Assembly (NCBI RefSeq): GCF_004634245.1
Contig: NZ_SJTF01000005.1
Span: 1-64,000, forward strand
DNA: 64,000 nt
Direction of reading: 5' to 3'
DNA from: Flavobacterium foetidum
Lineage (GTDB): Bacteria; Bacteroidota; Bacteroidia; Flavobacteriales; Flavobacteriaceae
Shown: in pieces, positions 1 to 8,654 of the stretch
How the letters are laid out: every line of letters starts with the position of its first letter
How positions within the stretch are numbered: the first letter of the stretch is position 1
Translations under genes and position numbers: made by a program
The notes under the pieces: generated by a model
Told to the model about the DNA's origin: nothing
Databases searched by the model: none
Seen by the model: only the letters and a program-made list of their open reading frames with translations

Positions 1-246
1 TTTTAATCTCGTAAATCTGTGGTAAATAGTAAGCCACGAATTACACTAATTTCCACTAATTTTTCCTATAAATTCGTACCAATTGGTGTAATTCGTGGCT
101 AAGAAAATCATTTAATCTCGTAAATCTGTGGCTAAATAAGAAGCCTAGAATTACACAAATTTCCACTAATTTTTTTTCTTATAATTCGTGTCAATTGGTG
201 CAATTCGGGGCTAAAAAAATCTTTTTTAATCCGTAAATCTGTGGCT
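1..246. repeat. Two and a half tandem copies of a palindromic intergenic repeat
   Basis: A unit of roughly 115 bases occurs twice, followed by a partial third copy. Each unit carries an AATCTCGTAAATCTGTGG-like start, then an inverted pair: AGCCACGAATTACAC near 33-47 faces GTGTAATTCGTGGCT near 86-100. The second copy has drifted (AGCCTAGAATTACAC facing GTGCAATTCGGGGCT). The partial third copy stops just before the paoC-like stop codon. I see no open frame here; the inverted arms suggest a hairpin-forming dispersed repeat that may also end transcription of the paoABC-like genes. Confidence 0.75.
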
Positions 247-251
247 AAATA

Positions 252-2453
252 TTAAGCGATAGTTTCTATAATCTTATCCAAAGTAATTGGTAAGTCTCTC
301 ACACGTTTTCCTGTGGCGTTAAAAACAGCATTTGCAATTGCAGGCGCCATTCCGACCAAAGCCGTTTCGCCAAGTCCTTTTGTTCCCATTGGGTTGCTGA
401 TTGGATCTTTTTTGTTTACAAAAAACACTTCCTGCTTTTCAATATCTGCATTTACAGGAACATGATAGTCGGCAAAATTATTATTGATTGGACGGCCAAA
501 ACGATGGTCAATTTCCAAAGCCTCCATCAATCCCATTCCGATACCGCCAACAGCTCCGCCAAACATTTGTCCCGCAGAAGTTTTTTGACTAATAACAGTT
601 CCGATATCAGCGCAAGAAACCACGTGCGCCAATCTTATTTTACCCAAATTAGGGTTCACTAAAACTTTTACAAAATGAACCGAAAACGAATAGATTGAAT
701 ATTTTTTTGCCTCCTCTGCTCCCTTCGAAAGAGTTTCAGCTTCAAAATTCTCTAATGAATTGCTGCTTAAAAGTGCTGCTAAAGCAACAGATTTTGACTT
801 GTTCTTTTTAGAAAAAATTATTCCGTTTTCAAAAGTCAGATCAGTAATCGGAATCCCTTTAAGAGTCGAATTCTGACTTGCCAACCCAATAACTTTGCTT
901 ATTAGCAAATTGCAGGCATCGTGTACTGCAGAACCCACAGATGAAGTCGTAGCAGAACCTCCTTGGGTTGGTCCCTTTGGCAGACCGCTTTTCCCCATTT
1001 CGATAATGACGTTCTCTGTCGGAAGTCCAGTTATTTCAGCACCAATAGCCGTCATCATAGTTGCTGTACCAGGCCCCATATCGTTGACACTGCATTGCAA
1101 AACTAAATTTCCGTCTGCCAAAAATTTTGCTTTAACAGAAGTTGCATTTCTATAACTTCCAAAAGTACCCGTTCCCATTCCGTAACCTACTAACCAGTTG
1201 CCTTCTTTTAGAGAACCCGGTTCATTTTTTCGATTATTCCACCCGATACGCTCCATTCCTGCTTCGTAACATTCTAATAGATGTTTACTGCTCCACGGCT
1301 TGTTTTGTTCTTGGTCTTTTTCTGCATAATTAAGTTTTCTGAATTCAATCGGATCCAAATTTAGTTTATATGCCATTTCATCCATTGCGCTTTCTAAAGC
1401 AAAAGAACCCGTCGCCTCTCCCGGACCGCGCATCCAAATTGGCGTGCAGGTATCCAGTGGCACAATTCGATAACGTGTCGAAACATTAGCACAATCATAA
1501 ATAAATCTAGACATGTTTACTGTTCCTTCCATAAAATCTTCGTAGCTCGAAGTCATAGCAACCGCTTCATGCGTTAGTCCTGTTAGTTTTCCATCTTTCG
1601 TGGCACCCAATCCCATTTTTTGAATAGTATAAGGCCTAAAACCAACATTAGTAAACATCTGTTCACGATGCAAAACCAATTTTACAGGACGATTTAACTT
1701 TTTAGCGCCAATCAAGGCTGCAATTTCATATGGCCAAGTATGCAATCCCATTCCGAAAGCACCACCAATATATTCTGCGTGTACCTCAACATCTTCTACA
1801 GGAACGCCAAAAACTCCAGCTACGCTTTTACGCGTGCCTTCAACACCTTGACTTTTTGTGTATAGAACAGGTTTGTTGCCATTCCATTTTGCAATAATAT
1901 TGGCCAATTCCATTGGATTATGAACTTCCGTTGGAATAGTATACTCGGTTTCCAAAATAACTTCGGCATTCTTATAACCGTCCTGCACGCCACGATGATA
2001 GTCGTTTCCTTTTTCAGTATCGATTTTTCTTTCTTTATCAGCAGCTTTATGAAGTTCTGTCGAATGTTCTTCCTTAAAATAATCCGCTTTAATGAGACTT
2101 GCAGCATACCGCATACGTTCAAAAGTATCGGCAATCACTAAAGCAATCGGCTGGTCATAATACAAAATCGAATCATCTTTAAATATCTGAAGCGGCTGAC
2201 CGAAATTTCGTTTGTCTTTTGCTTTTTGGTAACCAGATGGCTTATCTACATTCAAATGCGTAATGACAGCGAGAACGCCTGGTGCCCATTCTGCTTTTTT
2301 AGTATCAATGGTTTTAATTCTTCCTTTGGCAATTGTACTTCCCACTAGGCAGGCATACACCACACCTGGAGTTTTATATTCGGCTGAATAAGTTGCAGAA
2401 CCTGTTACCTTAGCCAAGCCGTCAACTCTATTAATATTACTTGTCTTGCTCAT
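252..2453 (-). CDS. paoC: PaoC-like molybdopterin-binding subunit of a periplasmic aldehyde oxidoreductase
   Basis: This is the large catalytic subunit of a xanthine oxidase family enzyme; such enzymes oxidise aldehydes to carboxylic acids at a sulfurated molybdenum cofactor. At 733 residues it matches the length of E. coli PaoC (about 732) and is shorter than most xanthine dehydrogenase large subunits. The N-terminal a/b hammerhead domain (about residues 10-115) is followed by the two cofactor-binding halves, with a GGAFGMG motif near residue 230. The family's active-site glutamate lies in KGLGETALVG at about E696. It carries no signal peptide of its own, as in E. coli, where the folded complex is exported with the Tat signal of PaoA. 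It is the last gene of a tightly packed trio, 7 bases after the FAD subunit. The aldehyde substrate cannot be told from sequence. Confidence 0.9.
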   Translation of the reverse strand: MSKTSNINRVDGLAKVTGSATYSAEYKTPGVVYACLVGSTIAKGRIKTIDTKKAEWAPGVLAVITHLNVDKPSGYQKAKDKRNFGQPLQIFKDDSILYYDQPIALVIADTFERMRYAASLIKADYFKEEHSTELHKAADKERKIDTEKGNDYHRGVQDGYKNAEVILETEYTIPTEVHNPMELANIIAKWNGNKPVLYTKSQGVEGTRKSVAGVFGVPVEDVEVHAEYIGGAFGMGLHTWPYEIAALIGAKKLNRPVKLVLHREQMFTNVGFRPYTIQKMGLGATKDGKLTGLTHEAVAMTSSYEDFMEGTVNMSRFIYDCANVSTRYRIVPLDTCTPIWMRGPGEATGSFALESAMDEMAYKLNLDPIEFRKLNYAEKDQEQNKPWSSKHLLECYEAGMERIGWNNRKNEPGSLKEGNWLVGYGMGTGTFGSYRNATSVKAKFLADGNLVLQCSVNDMGPGTATMMTAIGAEITGLPTENVIIEMGKSGLPKGPTQGGSATTSSVGSAVHDACNLLISKVIGLASQNSTLKGIPITDLTFENGIIFSKKNKSKSVALAALLSSNSLENFEAETLSKGAEEAKKYSIYSFSVHFVKVLVNPNLGKIRLAHVVSCADIGTVISQKTSAGQMFGGAVGGIGMGLMEALEIDHRFGRPINNNFADYHVPVNADIEKQEVFFVNKKDPISNPMGTKGLGETALVGMAPAIANAVFNATGKRVRDLPITLDKIIETIA

Positions 2454-2460
2454 AATTTAA

Positions 2461-3441
2461 TTATTTTGATGCTGCTATTGTAAGTGCTTCTGTTACTGCA
2501 TTTCTTCCAAGCGTTAGTTTAAAATCATTGTCGCCATATCCTCTAGCACCTTTCATAGACAAATCGCCTGCTTGTTTAAATAGCCCTTCTGAAATTGTTT
2601 TTCCTTTTAGGAATTTTTCGGTTTCGGTCAATCTCCAAGGTTTATGTGCCACGCCGCCCATTGCCAGTCTGACATCATTTATCGTGTTATTTTTAATATC
2701 CAAAGCAACTGCCACAGACACTAATGCAAAAGCATAACTTGTTCTGTCTCTAACCTTTAGATAATGAACATTTTTAGTAAAATTATTGTCAGGAATTTCA
2801 ACTGAAGTGATTAATTCTCTGTTTTCTAAGTTATTGTCTTTTTCTGGCGTATTTCCAGGAAGTCGATGAAAATCTGTAAAATCGATTTCTCGCTTTCCTT
2901 TTGGACCTTCTACCCAAACTGTGGCATCGAGTGCAGCCAAAGCTACACACATATCACTTGGGTGAACAGCGATACAACTGTCTGAAGCTCCAAAAACAGC
3001 ATTCATTCTGTTGGAACCGCCAATGGCACCACAACCACTTTTGGGCACACGTTTGTTGCACGGCATATCAGTATTGTAAAAATAAGAACATCTTGTACGC
3101 TGCAACATATTGCCACCAACAGTCGCCATATGACGAATCTGCTGAGAAGCTCCGGCCGCTAAAGCTAATGCAAGCAAAGGATGTTTTTCTTTTATAGAAG
3201 CATCTTCGGCAACTTGACTGTTTTTGGCCAATGCACCAATAGAAACTTTCCCTTTTAAGAATTCTATTTTCTTTAAATCCAGCCCGTTGATGTCGACTAG
3301 TTTGTCTGGTGCCACGATGTTCTTTTTCATCAAATCGACCAAATTGGTGCCTCCTGCAATAAACATAGAAGAATTATCTTTGGCTTTTCCGTTGACTGCC
3401 GTCGTAGATGACAAGGCTTTTATTATCTGAAAGTTTTTCAT
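2461..3441 (-). CDS. paoB: PaoB-like FAD subunit with an extra iron-sulfur insertion
   Basis: This FAD-binding subunit carries electrons between the iron-sulfur clusters and an acceptor. The FAD-binding motif AGGTNLVDLMK lies near residue 30, and the CO-dehydrogenase flavoprotein C-terminal domain covers about residues 220-325. Between them, RTRCSYFYNTDMPC and following residues give cysteines spaced 9, 8 and 18 apart. In E. coli PaoB an insertion of this kind binds a [4Fe-4S] cluster that most xanthine oxidase family flavoproteins lack. The length of 326 residues is close to PaoB (about 318). The start codon overlaps the end of the 2Fe-2S gene by 4 bases, so the two are probably translationally coupled. 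This cysteine pattern is my main reason for calling the complex PaoABC-like rather than a generic xanthine dehydrogenase. Confidence 0.88.
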   Translation of the reverse strand: MKNFQIIKALSSTTAVNGKAKDNSSMFIAGGTNLVDLMKKNIVAPDKLVDINGLDLKKIEFLKGKVSIGALAKNSQVAEDASIKEKHPLLALALAAGASQQIRHMATVGGNMLQRTRCSYFYNTDMPCNKRVPKSGCGAIGGSNRMNAVFGASDSCIAVHPSDMCVALAALDATVWVEGPKGKREIDFTDFHRLPGNTPEKDNNLENRELITSVEIPDNNFTKNVHYLKVRDRTSYAFALVSVAVALDIKNNTINDVRLAMGGVAHKPWRLTETEKFLKGKTISEGLFKQAGDLSMKGARGYGDNDFKLTLGRNAVTEALTIAASK

Positions 3442-4076
3442 ATTTCCTTCCCTCCTTCCTTCACTTCGATTATAGCATCTACAATATTATGATAAGCACC
3501 ACATCTACAGATATTTCCGCTCATATATTCGCTGATTTCTTCTCTGCTGTTGGCGTGGCCTTCTTTTATACAGGCAATTCCGGACATAATCTGACCAGGA
3601 GTGCAATACCCGCACTGAAAGCCGTCGTGTTTGATAAAAGTTTCCTGCATTGGATGCAGTTTTTTGCCTTTCGAAAGTCCTTCGATTGTGGTAACCTGAG
3701 CATTTTGCTGCATAGTTGCCAAAGATAGGCAAGACAAAATTCGGGTTCCGTTTACATGAACGGTACAAGCTCCACATTGTCCATGATCGCAGCCTTTTTT
3801 GGTTCCCGTAAGCTGTAATTGTTCACGAAGTAAATCAAGCAGCGTGGTTCTCGGCTCGATACTTAAATTGTGTTTTGTGCCATTTACTTCAATAGAAAGC
3901 GGCACTGTTTCTAGATACTCTGCGATTTTTTCATCCCATTTCTTTTCTGATGCCATCACCAATGAAGGCGGTGCCAGAGCGAGAGCGGTAAAAAGTCCTG
4001 ATTTCTTTATAAAGTCGCGACGAGAATTAACATCTTCTGGCGTTACTTTATTCTGATTTGTTTTTTTAGAAGCCAT
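3438..4076 (-). CDS. paoA: PaoA-like [2Fe-2S] subunit with Tat signal
   Basis: This is the small iron-sulfur subunit that passes electrons from molybdenum to FAD. A twin-arginine signal is visible near residues 18-40 (SRRDFIKKSGLFTALALAPP), so the assembled complex should be exported to the periplasm. A plant-type [2Fe-2S] domain follows, with GCDHGQCGACTVHVNG and a fourth cysteine in ILSC. The C-terminal [2Fe-2S]-binding domain has GFQCGYCTPGQ and ICRCGAY. The length of 212 residues fits PaoA/YagT (about 229). It is the first gene of the paoABC-like set, and the other two subunits rely on its signal for export in the known E. coli system. A possible promoter lies about 50 bases upstream. Confidence 0.9.
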   Translation of the reverse strand: MASKKTNQNKVTPEDVNSRRDFIKKSGLFTALALAPPSLVMASEKKWDEKIAEYLETVPLSIEVNGTKHNLSIEPRTTLLDLLREQLQLTGTKKGCDHGQCGACTVHVNGTRILSCLSLATMQQNAQVTTIEGLSKGKKLHPMQETFIKHDGFQCGYCTPGQIMSGIACIKEGHANSREEISEYMSGNICRCGAYHNIVDAIIEVKEGGKEI

Positions 4077-4120
4077 TCAGTCTATTTGTTAAATTAGCAA
4101 ATTCACTTTTGTCATTCTAA

Positions 4121-4145
4121 CAAATTTAATCATCTTATATCACAA
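4121..4145 (-). promoter_or_regulatory. Possible promoter for the paoABC-like genes
   Basis: On the minus strand TAAATTTG (4128-4121) fits the Bacteroidota -7 consensus TAnnTTTG and lies 45 bases before the paoA start. The nearest TTG for the -33 box (4145-4143) is only 14 bases away, shorter than the usual 17-23, so the assignment is weak. Confidence 0.3.
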
Positions 4146-4255
4146 AAAGTTATGAAATTCAAACATTACTCTTATTTAGAATAATTACATTTTTCTTTTC
4201 TTTCACCTCAAAGGTGCAATGGTTGCGTGAAGTACGCAGAGCTTTGTTATTTTCT

Positions 4256-4356
4256 CCCGCAGATTTAGCAGATAATGCAGATTTTAGATTTGGTGAAAAA
4301 TCTGCTCAGATCTTTAACGACACAAATAAATCTGCTCAATCTGCAAAATCTGCGGG
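4256..4356. repeat. Intergenic inverted repeat with 29-base arms
   Basis: The arm at 4256-4284 begins CCCGCAGATTTAGCAG. It pairs with 4328-4356, which ends CTGCAAAATCTGCGGG, with about four mismatches over 29 bases. It sits in the 427-base gap between the divergent paoA-like and cysteine desulfurase genes. The rest of the gap holds scraps of other repeat families (for example CTTTGCGTTTCTTCGACTTTG near 4441) and no gene. Confidence 0.75.
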
Positions 4357-4503
4357 AAACAAAAAGCATATTAAGTAATGTAAGTTTTTTGCTAGTTTTC
4401 TCTTAATTGAACTTACTAGGATTATTTTTTAAAATTAAAACTTTGCGTTTCTTCGACTTTGCGAGATTTAAAAATTGTATTTTTACAATATTAAGTCCAA
4501 TTT

Positions 4504-5655
4504 ATGTCAGAGTTAAAAAACATTTATCTTGATAATAATGCCACAACCCGTGTTGATGAACGCGTTTTGAATGCCATGCTTCCTTATTTTACTGATTTCT
4601 ATGCGAATTCAACAGGAGCACATCTGGCTGGATTGACAGTAAAAGAAGCTGTTGAAAATGCCGCTTGGCAAGTTGCAGATTTGATAAATGCTGATGCAAA
4701 AGAAATCGTCTTTACTTCTGGCGCTACTGAAGCCATCAACTTAGCAATAAAAGGTCTGACTGATCAGAATCGCAAACATATTGTCACCATTCAAACAGAA
4801 CATAAGGCAGTTCTTGAAACTTGCCGCTTTATGGAAAGTAATGGTTATGAAGTCACTTATCTGCCCATTGGTGCTGACGGACTATTAGACATTCAACTTT
4901 TAGAAGAAATAATTACAGATAAAACTCTGGTTTTTATTGGAATGTTTTCTAACAATGAAACCGGTGTCATACAAAATAGTCGTGCCATTTCTAAAATTCT
5001 GAAAAACAAAAATGTGCTTTTTATGTGTGATGCGACTCAGGCTGTAGGCAAAATTCAGGTCGATGTCAAAGAACTCGGAATTGATTTTTTGACCCTTTCG
5101 GCACACAAATATTATGGCCCAAAAGGTATTGGTGCTTTATATGTTTCGGCAAAGTCCAAAATAAAATTGTCTCCACAAATTGTAGGAGGCGGACAACAAC
5201 GGAAATTACGAAGCGGAACCCTAAATGTTCCCGGAATTATCGGTTTAGGTAAAGCATCAGAAATCGCTGTAAATGAATTAGAAAAAGACAAAAATAGAAT
5301 TTATCTATTACGTGAAAAGCTCGAAAAAGGTCTTTTGAAGTTTGAAGGTTCTTTCATAAATGGAAACACAGCAAACCGAATTTACAATACTTCAAATATT
5401 TGTTTTCCGGGGGTAAATTCAGAACAACTGATTTTGGCTTTGGGAGATATTTCTGTTTCAAATGGCGCCTCGTGTTCGGCTGTGACTTCTGAGCCTTCAC
5501 ATGTTTTAAAAGCCATGGGATTGTCTGATGAATTGGCTTTGAGTTCAATTCGTTTCAGTCTGGGAAGATTTACTACTGCTGAGGAAATTGACACGGCTGT
5601 TGAGCGGGTTTTGGAATTAGCTGCTGAATTTGCCACAAAGACTCAAAGGCACTAA
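4504..5655 (+). CDS. Cysteine desulfurase (NifS/IscS-type, class V aminotransferase fold)
   Basis: This PLP enzyme removes sulfur from L-cysteine as an enzyme-bound persulfide. The PLP lysine is K202 in SAHKYYGPKG, and the persulfide cysteine is C324 in SNGASCSAVTSEPSHVLKAMG-like context, in the long mobile loop typical of IscS-like group I enzymes. The N-terminus (IYLDNNATTRVDERVL) is canonical, and 383 residues is a normal length. It lies alone on the plus strand inside a molybdenum-enzyme locus, so I infer that it supplies the terminal sulfur ligand of the cofactor, as a NifS-like enzyme does with XdhC in Rhodobacter. It could instead serve general Fe-S assembly. The last eight residues (FATKTQRH) and stop codon come from a repeat that occurs again just downstream. 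Confidence 0.88.
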   Translation: MSELKNIYLDNNATTRVDERVLNAMLPYFTDFYANSTGAHLAGLTVKEAVENAAWQVADLINADAKEIVFTSGATEAINLAIKGLTDQNRKHIVTIQTEHKAVLETCRFMESNGYEVTYLPIGADGLLDIQLLEEIITDKTLVFIGMFSNNETGVIQNSRAISKILKNKNVLFMCDATQAVGKIQVDVKELGIDFLTLSAHKYYGPKGIGALYVSAKSKIKLSPQIVGGGQQRKLRSGTLNVPGIIGLGKASEIAVNELEKDKNRIYLLREKLEKGLLKFEGSFINGNTANRIYNTSNICFPGVNSEQLILALGDISVSNGASCSAVTSEPSHVLKAMGLSDELALSSIRFSLGRFTTAEEIDTAVERVLELAAEFATKTQRH

Positions 5656-5722
5656 TTTTTTTATGCTTTCTCTATCTCGCGATTACGATGTATTTGCCAC
5701 AAAGACTCAAAGGCACTAATTT
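5629..5722. repeat. Direct repeat spanning the cysteine desulfurase stop codon
   Basis: TTTGCCACAAAGACTCAAAG followed by GCACTAATTTTTT occurs at about 5629-5662 and again at about 5692-5724. The first copy contains the end of the desulfurase gene and its TAA stop. A short CTATCTCGCGATT / TATCTTGCGATT similarity follows each copy. The unit resembles the CTTTGTG / CACAAAG words of other flavobacterial intergenic repeats. Confidence 0.7.
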
Positions 5723-5817
5723 TTTATGGTTTTTTTATCTTGCGATTCCAATATTTATCAGGATTTCGAGACTTAAAAACCTTTGTGTCTCTGCTACTTT
5801 GTCACTTTACCCTTCTT

Positions 5818-6417
5818 TCAAGAAATCAACTTAAAGTAATCCTCTTCGGTATCAATATCAATATTCCCTCTTTCGAAAGGAACTGAAACTACATCATTTG
5901 CATATTTATTAAGGAGTTTTTTGGCTCCTTCATGTCCTTTTAATTCTTGAAGTTCTTGAAAATATTTTTTCTGAAACAATACTGGCGTACCTAGAGTTTC
6001 AGAATACGCCGATGCTGCGATTCCTTTATTGGTTTGACTTGCCTCAAGAATTAAACTTTCAAACACAGAACTTGTAACAAAAGGCTGGTCACAAACTGCC
6101 AAAATACATTGTTCACAGTCTGGATTTATAAGCAGTAATTCATAAATGCCTTTTATAATTGAAGACGACATTCCGCTTTCCCAATCAGAATTGAAAGAAA
6201 ATGTTATTTCGGGTAAATCATGCTTCTTTTCAATAAAATAATGATTAAAACCTGTAACTACTATTACAAAGCAATTTTCGACCTTTAAAGCTTCTGAAAT
6301 GGTGTTTTTCAGTAAAGTTGATTCTTTATATTCAAGCAATTGTTTTGGCCTTCCTAATCTGGAAGAATTTCCAGCCGCTAGAATTATAATACCCGTTTTA
6401 TTTCGGAATTTAGTCAT
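5818..6417 (-). CDS. MobA/MocA-like molybdopterin nucleotidyltransferase
   Basis: This NTP-transferase domain protein of 199 residues should attach CMP or GMP to molybdopterin. The nucleotide-binding signature LAAGNSSRLGRPKQLL is at about residues 14-29, and the metal-binding CDQPFV motif near residue 112 is typical of the MobA/MocA group. E. coli PaoABC uses the cytosine dinucleotide form made by MocA, so a MocA role is likely here, but MobA and MocA are hard to separate by eye. The start overlaps the end of the XdhC-family gene by 8 bases, indicating coupled expression with the cofactor chaperone. A related role in other sugar-nucleotide chemistry is possible but unlikely in this context. 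Confidence 0.8.
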   Translation of the reverse strand: MTKFRNKTGIIILAAGNSSRLGRPKQLLEYKESTLLKNTISEALKVENCFVIVVTGFNHYFIEKKHDLPEITFSFNSDWESGMSSSIIKGIYELLLINPDCEQCILAVCDQPFVTSSVFESLILEASQTNKGIAASAYSETLGTPVLFQKKYFQELQELKGHEGAKKLLNKYANDVVSVPFERGNIDIDTEEDYFKLIS

Positions 6418-7531
6418 AGTGAATTTCGGTATGAATTTTTCCTGTCTTGAATTTTAAAGAAGTCCCCGTTCGTTCTGATTCGAAAGCTTTGATTTCAGAA
6501 ATAATCGATAAAGCAATTTCTTCTGCAGTTTCAGCACCAATATCTAATCCTACAGGACTATGGATTTTTTTTAATTGTCCTTCGTTTACGGCAATCCCTT
6601 CCATCAAAAGATCATCTAACATTCTATCGAATTTTGATTTTGGCCCAAGAATTCCGATATAATGACAATTTGTTTGTACTAATGCTTTTAAGACTGCCAA
6701 ATCGTATTTATAATTGTGAGTCATCAAAAGAAAATAAGTTTGATCATCAATTACGATATTTTCTAAAAACTCTTCTGGTTTTACCGTAAAAATGTTATCT
6801 GCTTTAGGAAAGCGTTTTTTTGTTGTATGCATCGCACGACCTTCTTGAATGGTAATTTTCCAGCCTAATACTGCAACTATTTTTACTAATGGCTGAATAT
6901 CATTTCCCGCTCCGGCAATTACAAGCGAAATAGCAGGTTTTATGTATTCGATTAAAGCCTCGTCCTCGTTTTTTTCTTGAAGTTTTTTTACAATTGAAGT
7001 TTTTGTCTGTAGAACCTCTTTTATATCTTGAAGTAAACCAAAATCATCGTTGCGGAGATTTAAAATCTGGCTATCATTTCTATAAAATAAGCTTGTTCCT
7101 GTCTGTGAAGCATTTCTTTTTAATGAAAAAACAGTAACTACAACAGCTTCTTTTCTTTCTAATTCTAATTGCCGCAAAAGCTGAATCGGATTGTTAGCGG
7201 CTTCGTAGTCAATATATTCGAACAAAATATGAACAATTCCATTACAGCCCAACTGTAAACCAATTTCGGCATCGTCTTCGTTGCTGGTATTATAGGTGAC
7301 CAATTTGTTTTGTTGCTGATTTATGGAAAGAAGCGCTTTTCGCAATGCATCGCCTTCAAGACAGCCACCACTAATCGCACCAGTTAGGATTCCATCTTCA
7401 GTAACCAGCATTCTCGCTCCAGGTTGACGGTAAGAAGAGCCTTCAACTTTGACTACGGTAGCTAAAGCTGTTTTTTTTCCTGATGTTCTCGCCTGTGTAT
7501 AAGATTTTAAAATTTCACTGATTTCTTTCAT
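6410..7531 (-). CDS. XdhC/PaoD-family molybdenum cofactor maturation chaperone
   Basis: XdhC-family proteins bind the molybdenum cofactor, help its sulfuration and insert it into xanthine oxidase family enzymes. The N-terminal XdhC/CoxI domain (about residues 10-80) has ALATVVKVEGSSYRQPGARM followed by GAISGGCLEGD with the conserved GGC cysteine. The C-terminal Rossmann-like domain (about 200-345) includes LVIAGAGNDIQPLV and YIGILGPKSKFDRML. I start at the second methionine (MKEISEILKSY), because the seven residues before it are not family-like. The gene overlaps the nucleotidyltransferase gene and lies in the same locus as its probable client, the PaoABC-like complex. Confidence 0.87.
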   Translation of the reverse strand: MKEISEILKSYTQARTSGKKTALATVVKVEGSSYRQPGARMLVTEDGILTGAISGGCLEGDALRKALLSINQQQNKLVTYNTSNEDDAEIGLQLGCNGIVHILFEYIDYEAANNPIQLLRQLELERKEAVVVTVFSLKRNASQTGTSLFYRNDSQILNLRNDDFGLLQDIKEVLQTKTSIVKKLQEKNEDEALIEYIKPAISLVIAGAGNDIQPLVKIVAVLGWKITIQEGRAMHTTKKRFPKADNIFTVKPEEFLENIVIDDQTYFLLMTHNYKYDLAVLKALVQTNCHYIGILGPKSKFDRMLDDLLMEGIAVNEGQLKKIHSPVGLDIGAETAEEIALSIISEIKAFESERTGTSLKFKTGKIHTEIHYD

Positions 7532-7639
7532 AAAATAATGCTTCGCCAGCAAAGTGCCCTGACGATTTAATAGAAATATAAAAATACAATTTATTTAAGA
7601 AATGCGCTGTACAAATCGACAAATAGAAGAAACTATTCA

Positions 7640-7830
7640 CCCACTGCTTTGCACAAATACTTACTTAACCTCTTGGGTGAAATTATTTTTTCCAATTCTA
7701 TCAAATCAGCTTGGATATAAATCTGTTTGAATCTGCGTGAAAAATTTATAAGCAAAAGGATTTTAGCAGATTCAAAATTAGATTTTAATTCTTGAATGAA
7801 GCTATCGTATGCTATTTCACGCAACGAGTC
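7640..7830. repeat. Dispersed intergenic repeat related to one at 52,815-52,960
   Basis: The gap between the LuxR-type gene and the XdhC gene holds TTGGGTGAAATTATTTTTT (about 7673-7691) and AATCTGCGTGAAAA (about 7730-7743), then ATTTTAGCAGATTCAAAATT. The same blocks occur in the same order near 52,820, 52,888 and 52,944. A 63-residue frame on the minus strand across this stretch is explained by the repeat and is not called as a gene. Confidence 0.65.
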
Positions 7831-7833
7831 TAT

Positions 7834-8610
7834 TTAAGAAGCAATAATGCCCATAACAAAAGCAGTCTGAACCGCTTCTGCCGTATTGGTCACTTTCAAT
7901 TTTTCGATAATATTTTGTCTGTGACGTCGTACGGTGTACACTGAAATATTCATTTCAGAAGCAATCTGTTCGCTTTTGTTGCCTTTTGCAACGCTTGATA
8001 AAACCTCAATTTCTCTTTTTGAAAGTATATTTCCTGCGTTGTTTTTATATTTTTCAGCCTCGATTACTTCTCCAGTTTTAATATTGAAAATCTTTCCGTC
8101 AATTCCGTTTCTAGGCTGCAAATCTGTTGCAGGCAAATACAAGCACAAAGCCAGAGAAATGCTACCGTTGTTAAAAGTTTTAAGATAAATAGTTCTGTGA
8201 TTGATATAAGAGCATTTCTCGACCGAATCTTTCATTCTAAGTCGGCTCGATGTGCTGTAATTATTATACTCTTCTTGCGGAATTCCTTTTAAAAACTGAT
8301 AAAAATTAAGTTCCAAAACATGTCTTTCGATTAAATCATTCTCATTAATTTTAGTGAAAATACATTCTTCAAAGGCAGAATCGATAACAGAATTTTCGTT
8401 AGGCAACCCAAAAACAGAACCGAAACTACCCGAATAAATATAACTGCAATCGGATCGGTAATCTGACAAAACCGCGACACATTGCTCAATCTTGACATAG
8501 TTGGAAACGAATTCCTTATACATTTCGATGTCATTTGATTCGTCAACCTCAAACTTTTGCTCTAAAAATGTAGTCATTAATTGGATTTCGATTGAAGGCA
8601 TCTGAGACAT
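7834..8610 (-). CDS. LuxR-type transcriptional regulator with N-terminal sensor domain
   Basis: This one-component regulator has 258 residues. The C-terminal GerE/LuxR helix-turn-helix covers about residues 193-255 (ILSKREIEVLSSVAKGNKSE, then IASEMNISVYTVRRHRQNII), with the usual invariant glutamate and TVxxH pattern. The N-terminal 190 residues look like a small-ligand or PAS-like sensor domain; I do not recognise a binding motif or a phospho-acceptor receiver domain. It is transcribed away from the DUF1349 lipoprotein gene, and the 118-base space between them holds a short inverted repeat and a good promoter, so that neighbour is the obvious first target. Proteins of this layout are common in Flavobacterium as orphan regulators. 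Confidence 0.82.
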   Translation of the reverse strand: MSQMPSIEIQLMTTFLEQKFEVDESNDIEMYKEFVSNYVKIEQCVAVLSDYRSDCSYIYSGSFGSVFGLPNENSVIDSAFEECIFTKINENDLIERHVLELNFYQFLKGIPQEEYNNYSTSSRLRMKDSVEKCSYINHRTIYLKTFNNGSISLALCLYLPATDLQPRNGIDGKIFNIKTGEVIEAEKYKNNAGNILSKREIEVLSSVAKGNKSEQIASEMNISVYTVRRHRQNIIEKLKVTNTAEAVQTAFVMGIIAS

Positions 8611-8654
8611 TTGAAGTTTGGTTTTGCAATTTAAAGAATTGGTTAATTTTACGT

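Noticed and set aside
1..246. CRISPR array suggested by tandem repeats
   Set aside because: The units are about 115 bases, imperfect, have internal inverted arms and no regular unique spacers; no cas genes are present.
252..4076. Plain xanthine dehydrogenase for purine breakdown
   Set aside because: No other purine genes are nearby; the Tat signal, subunit sizes and four-cysteine insertion fit the PaoABC type better.
7633..7824. A 63-residue minus-strand frame before the LuxR-type gene
   Set aside because: It lies wholly in a dispersed repeat that recurs near 52,820 and looks non-coding there.
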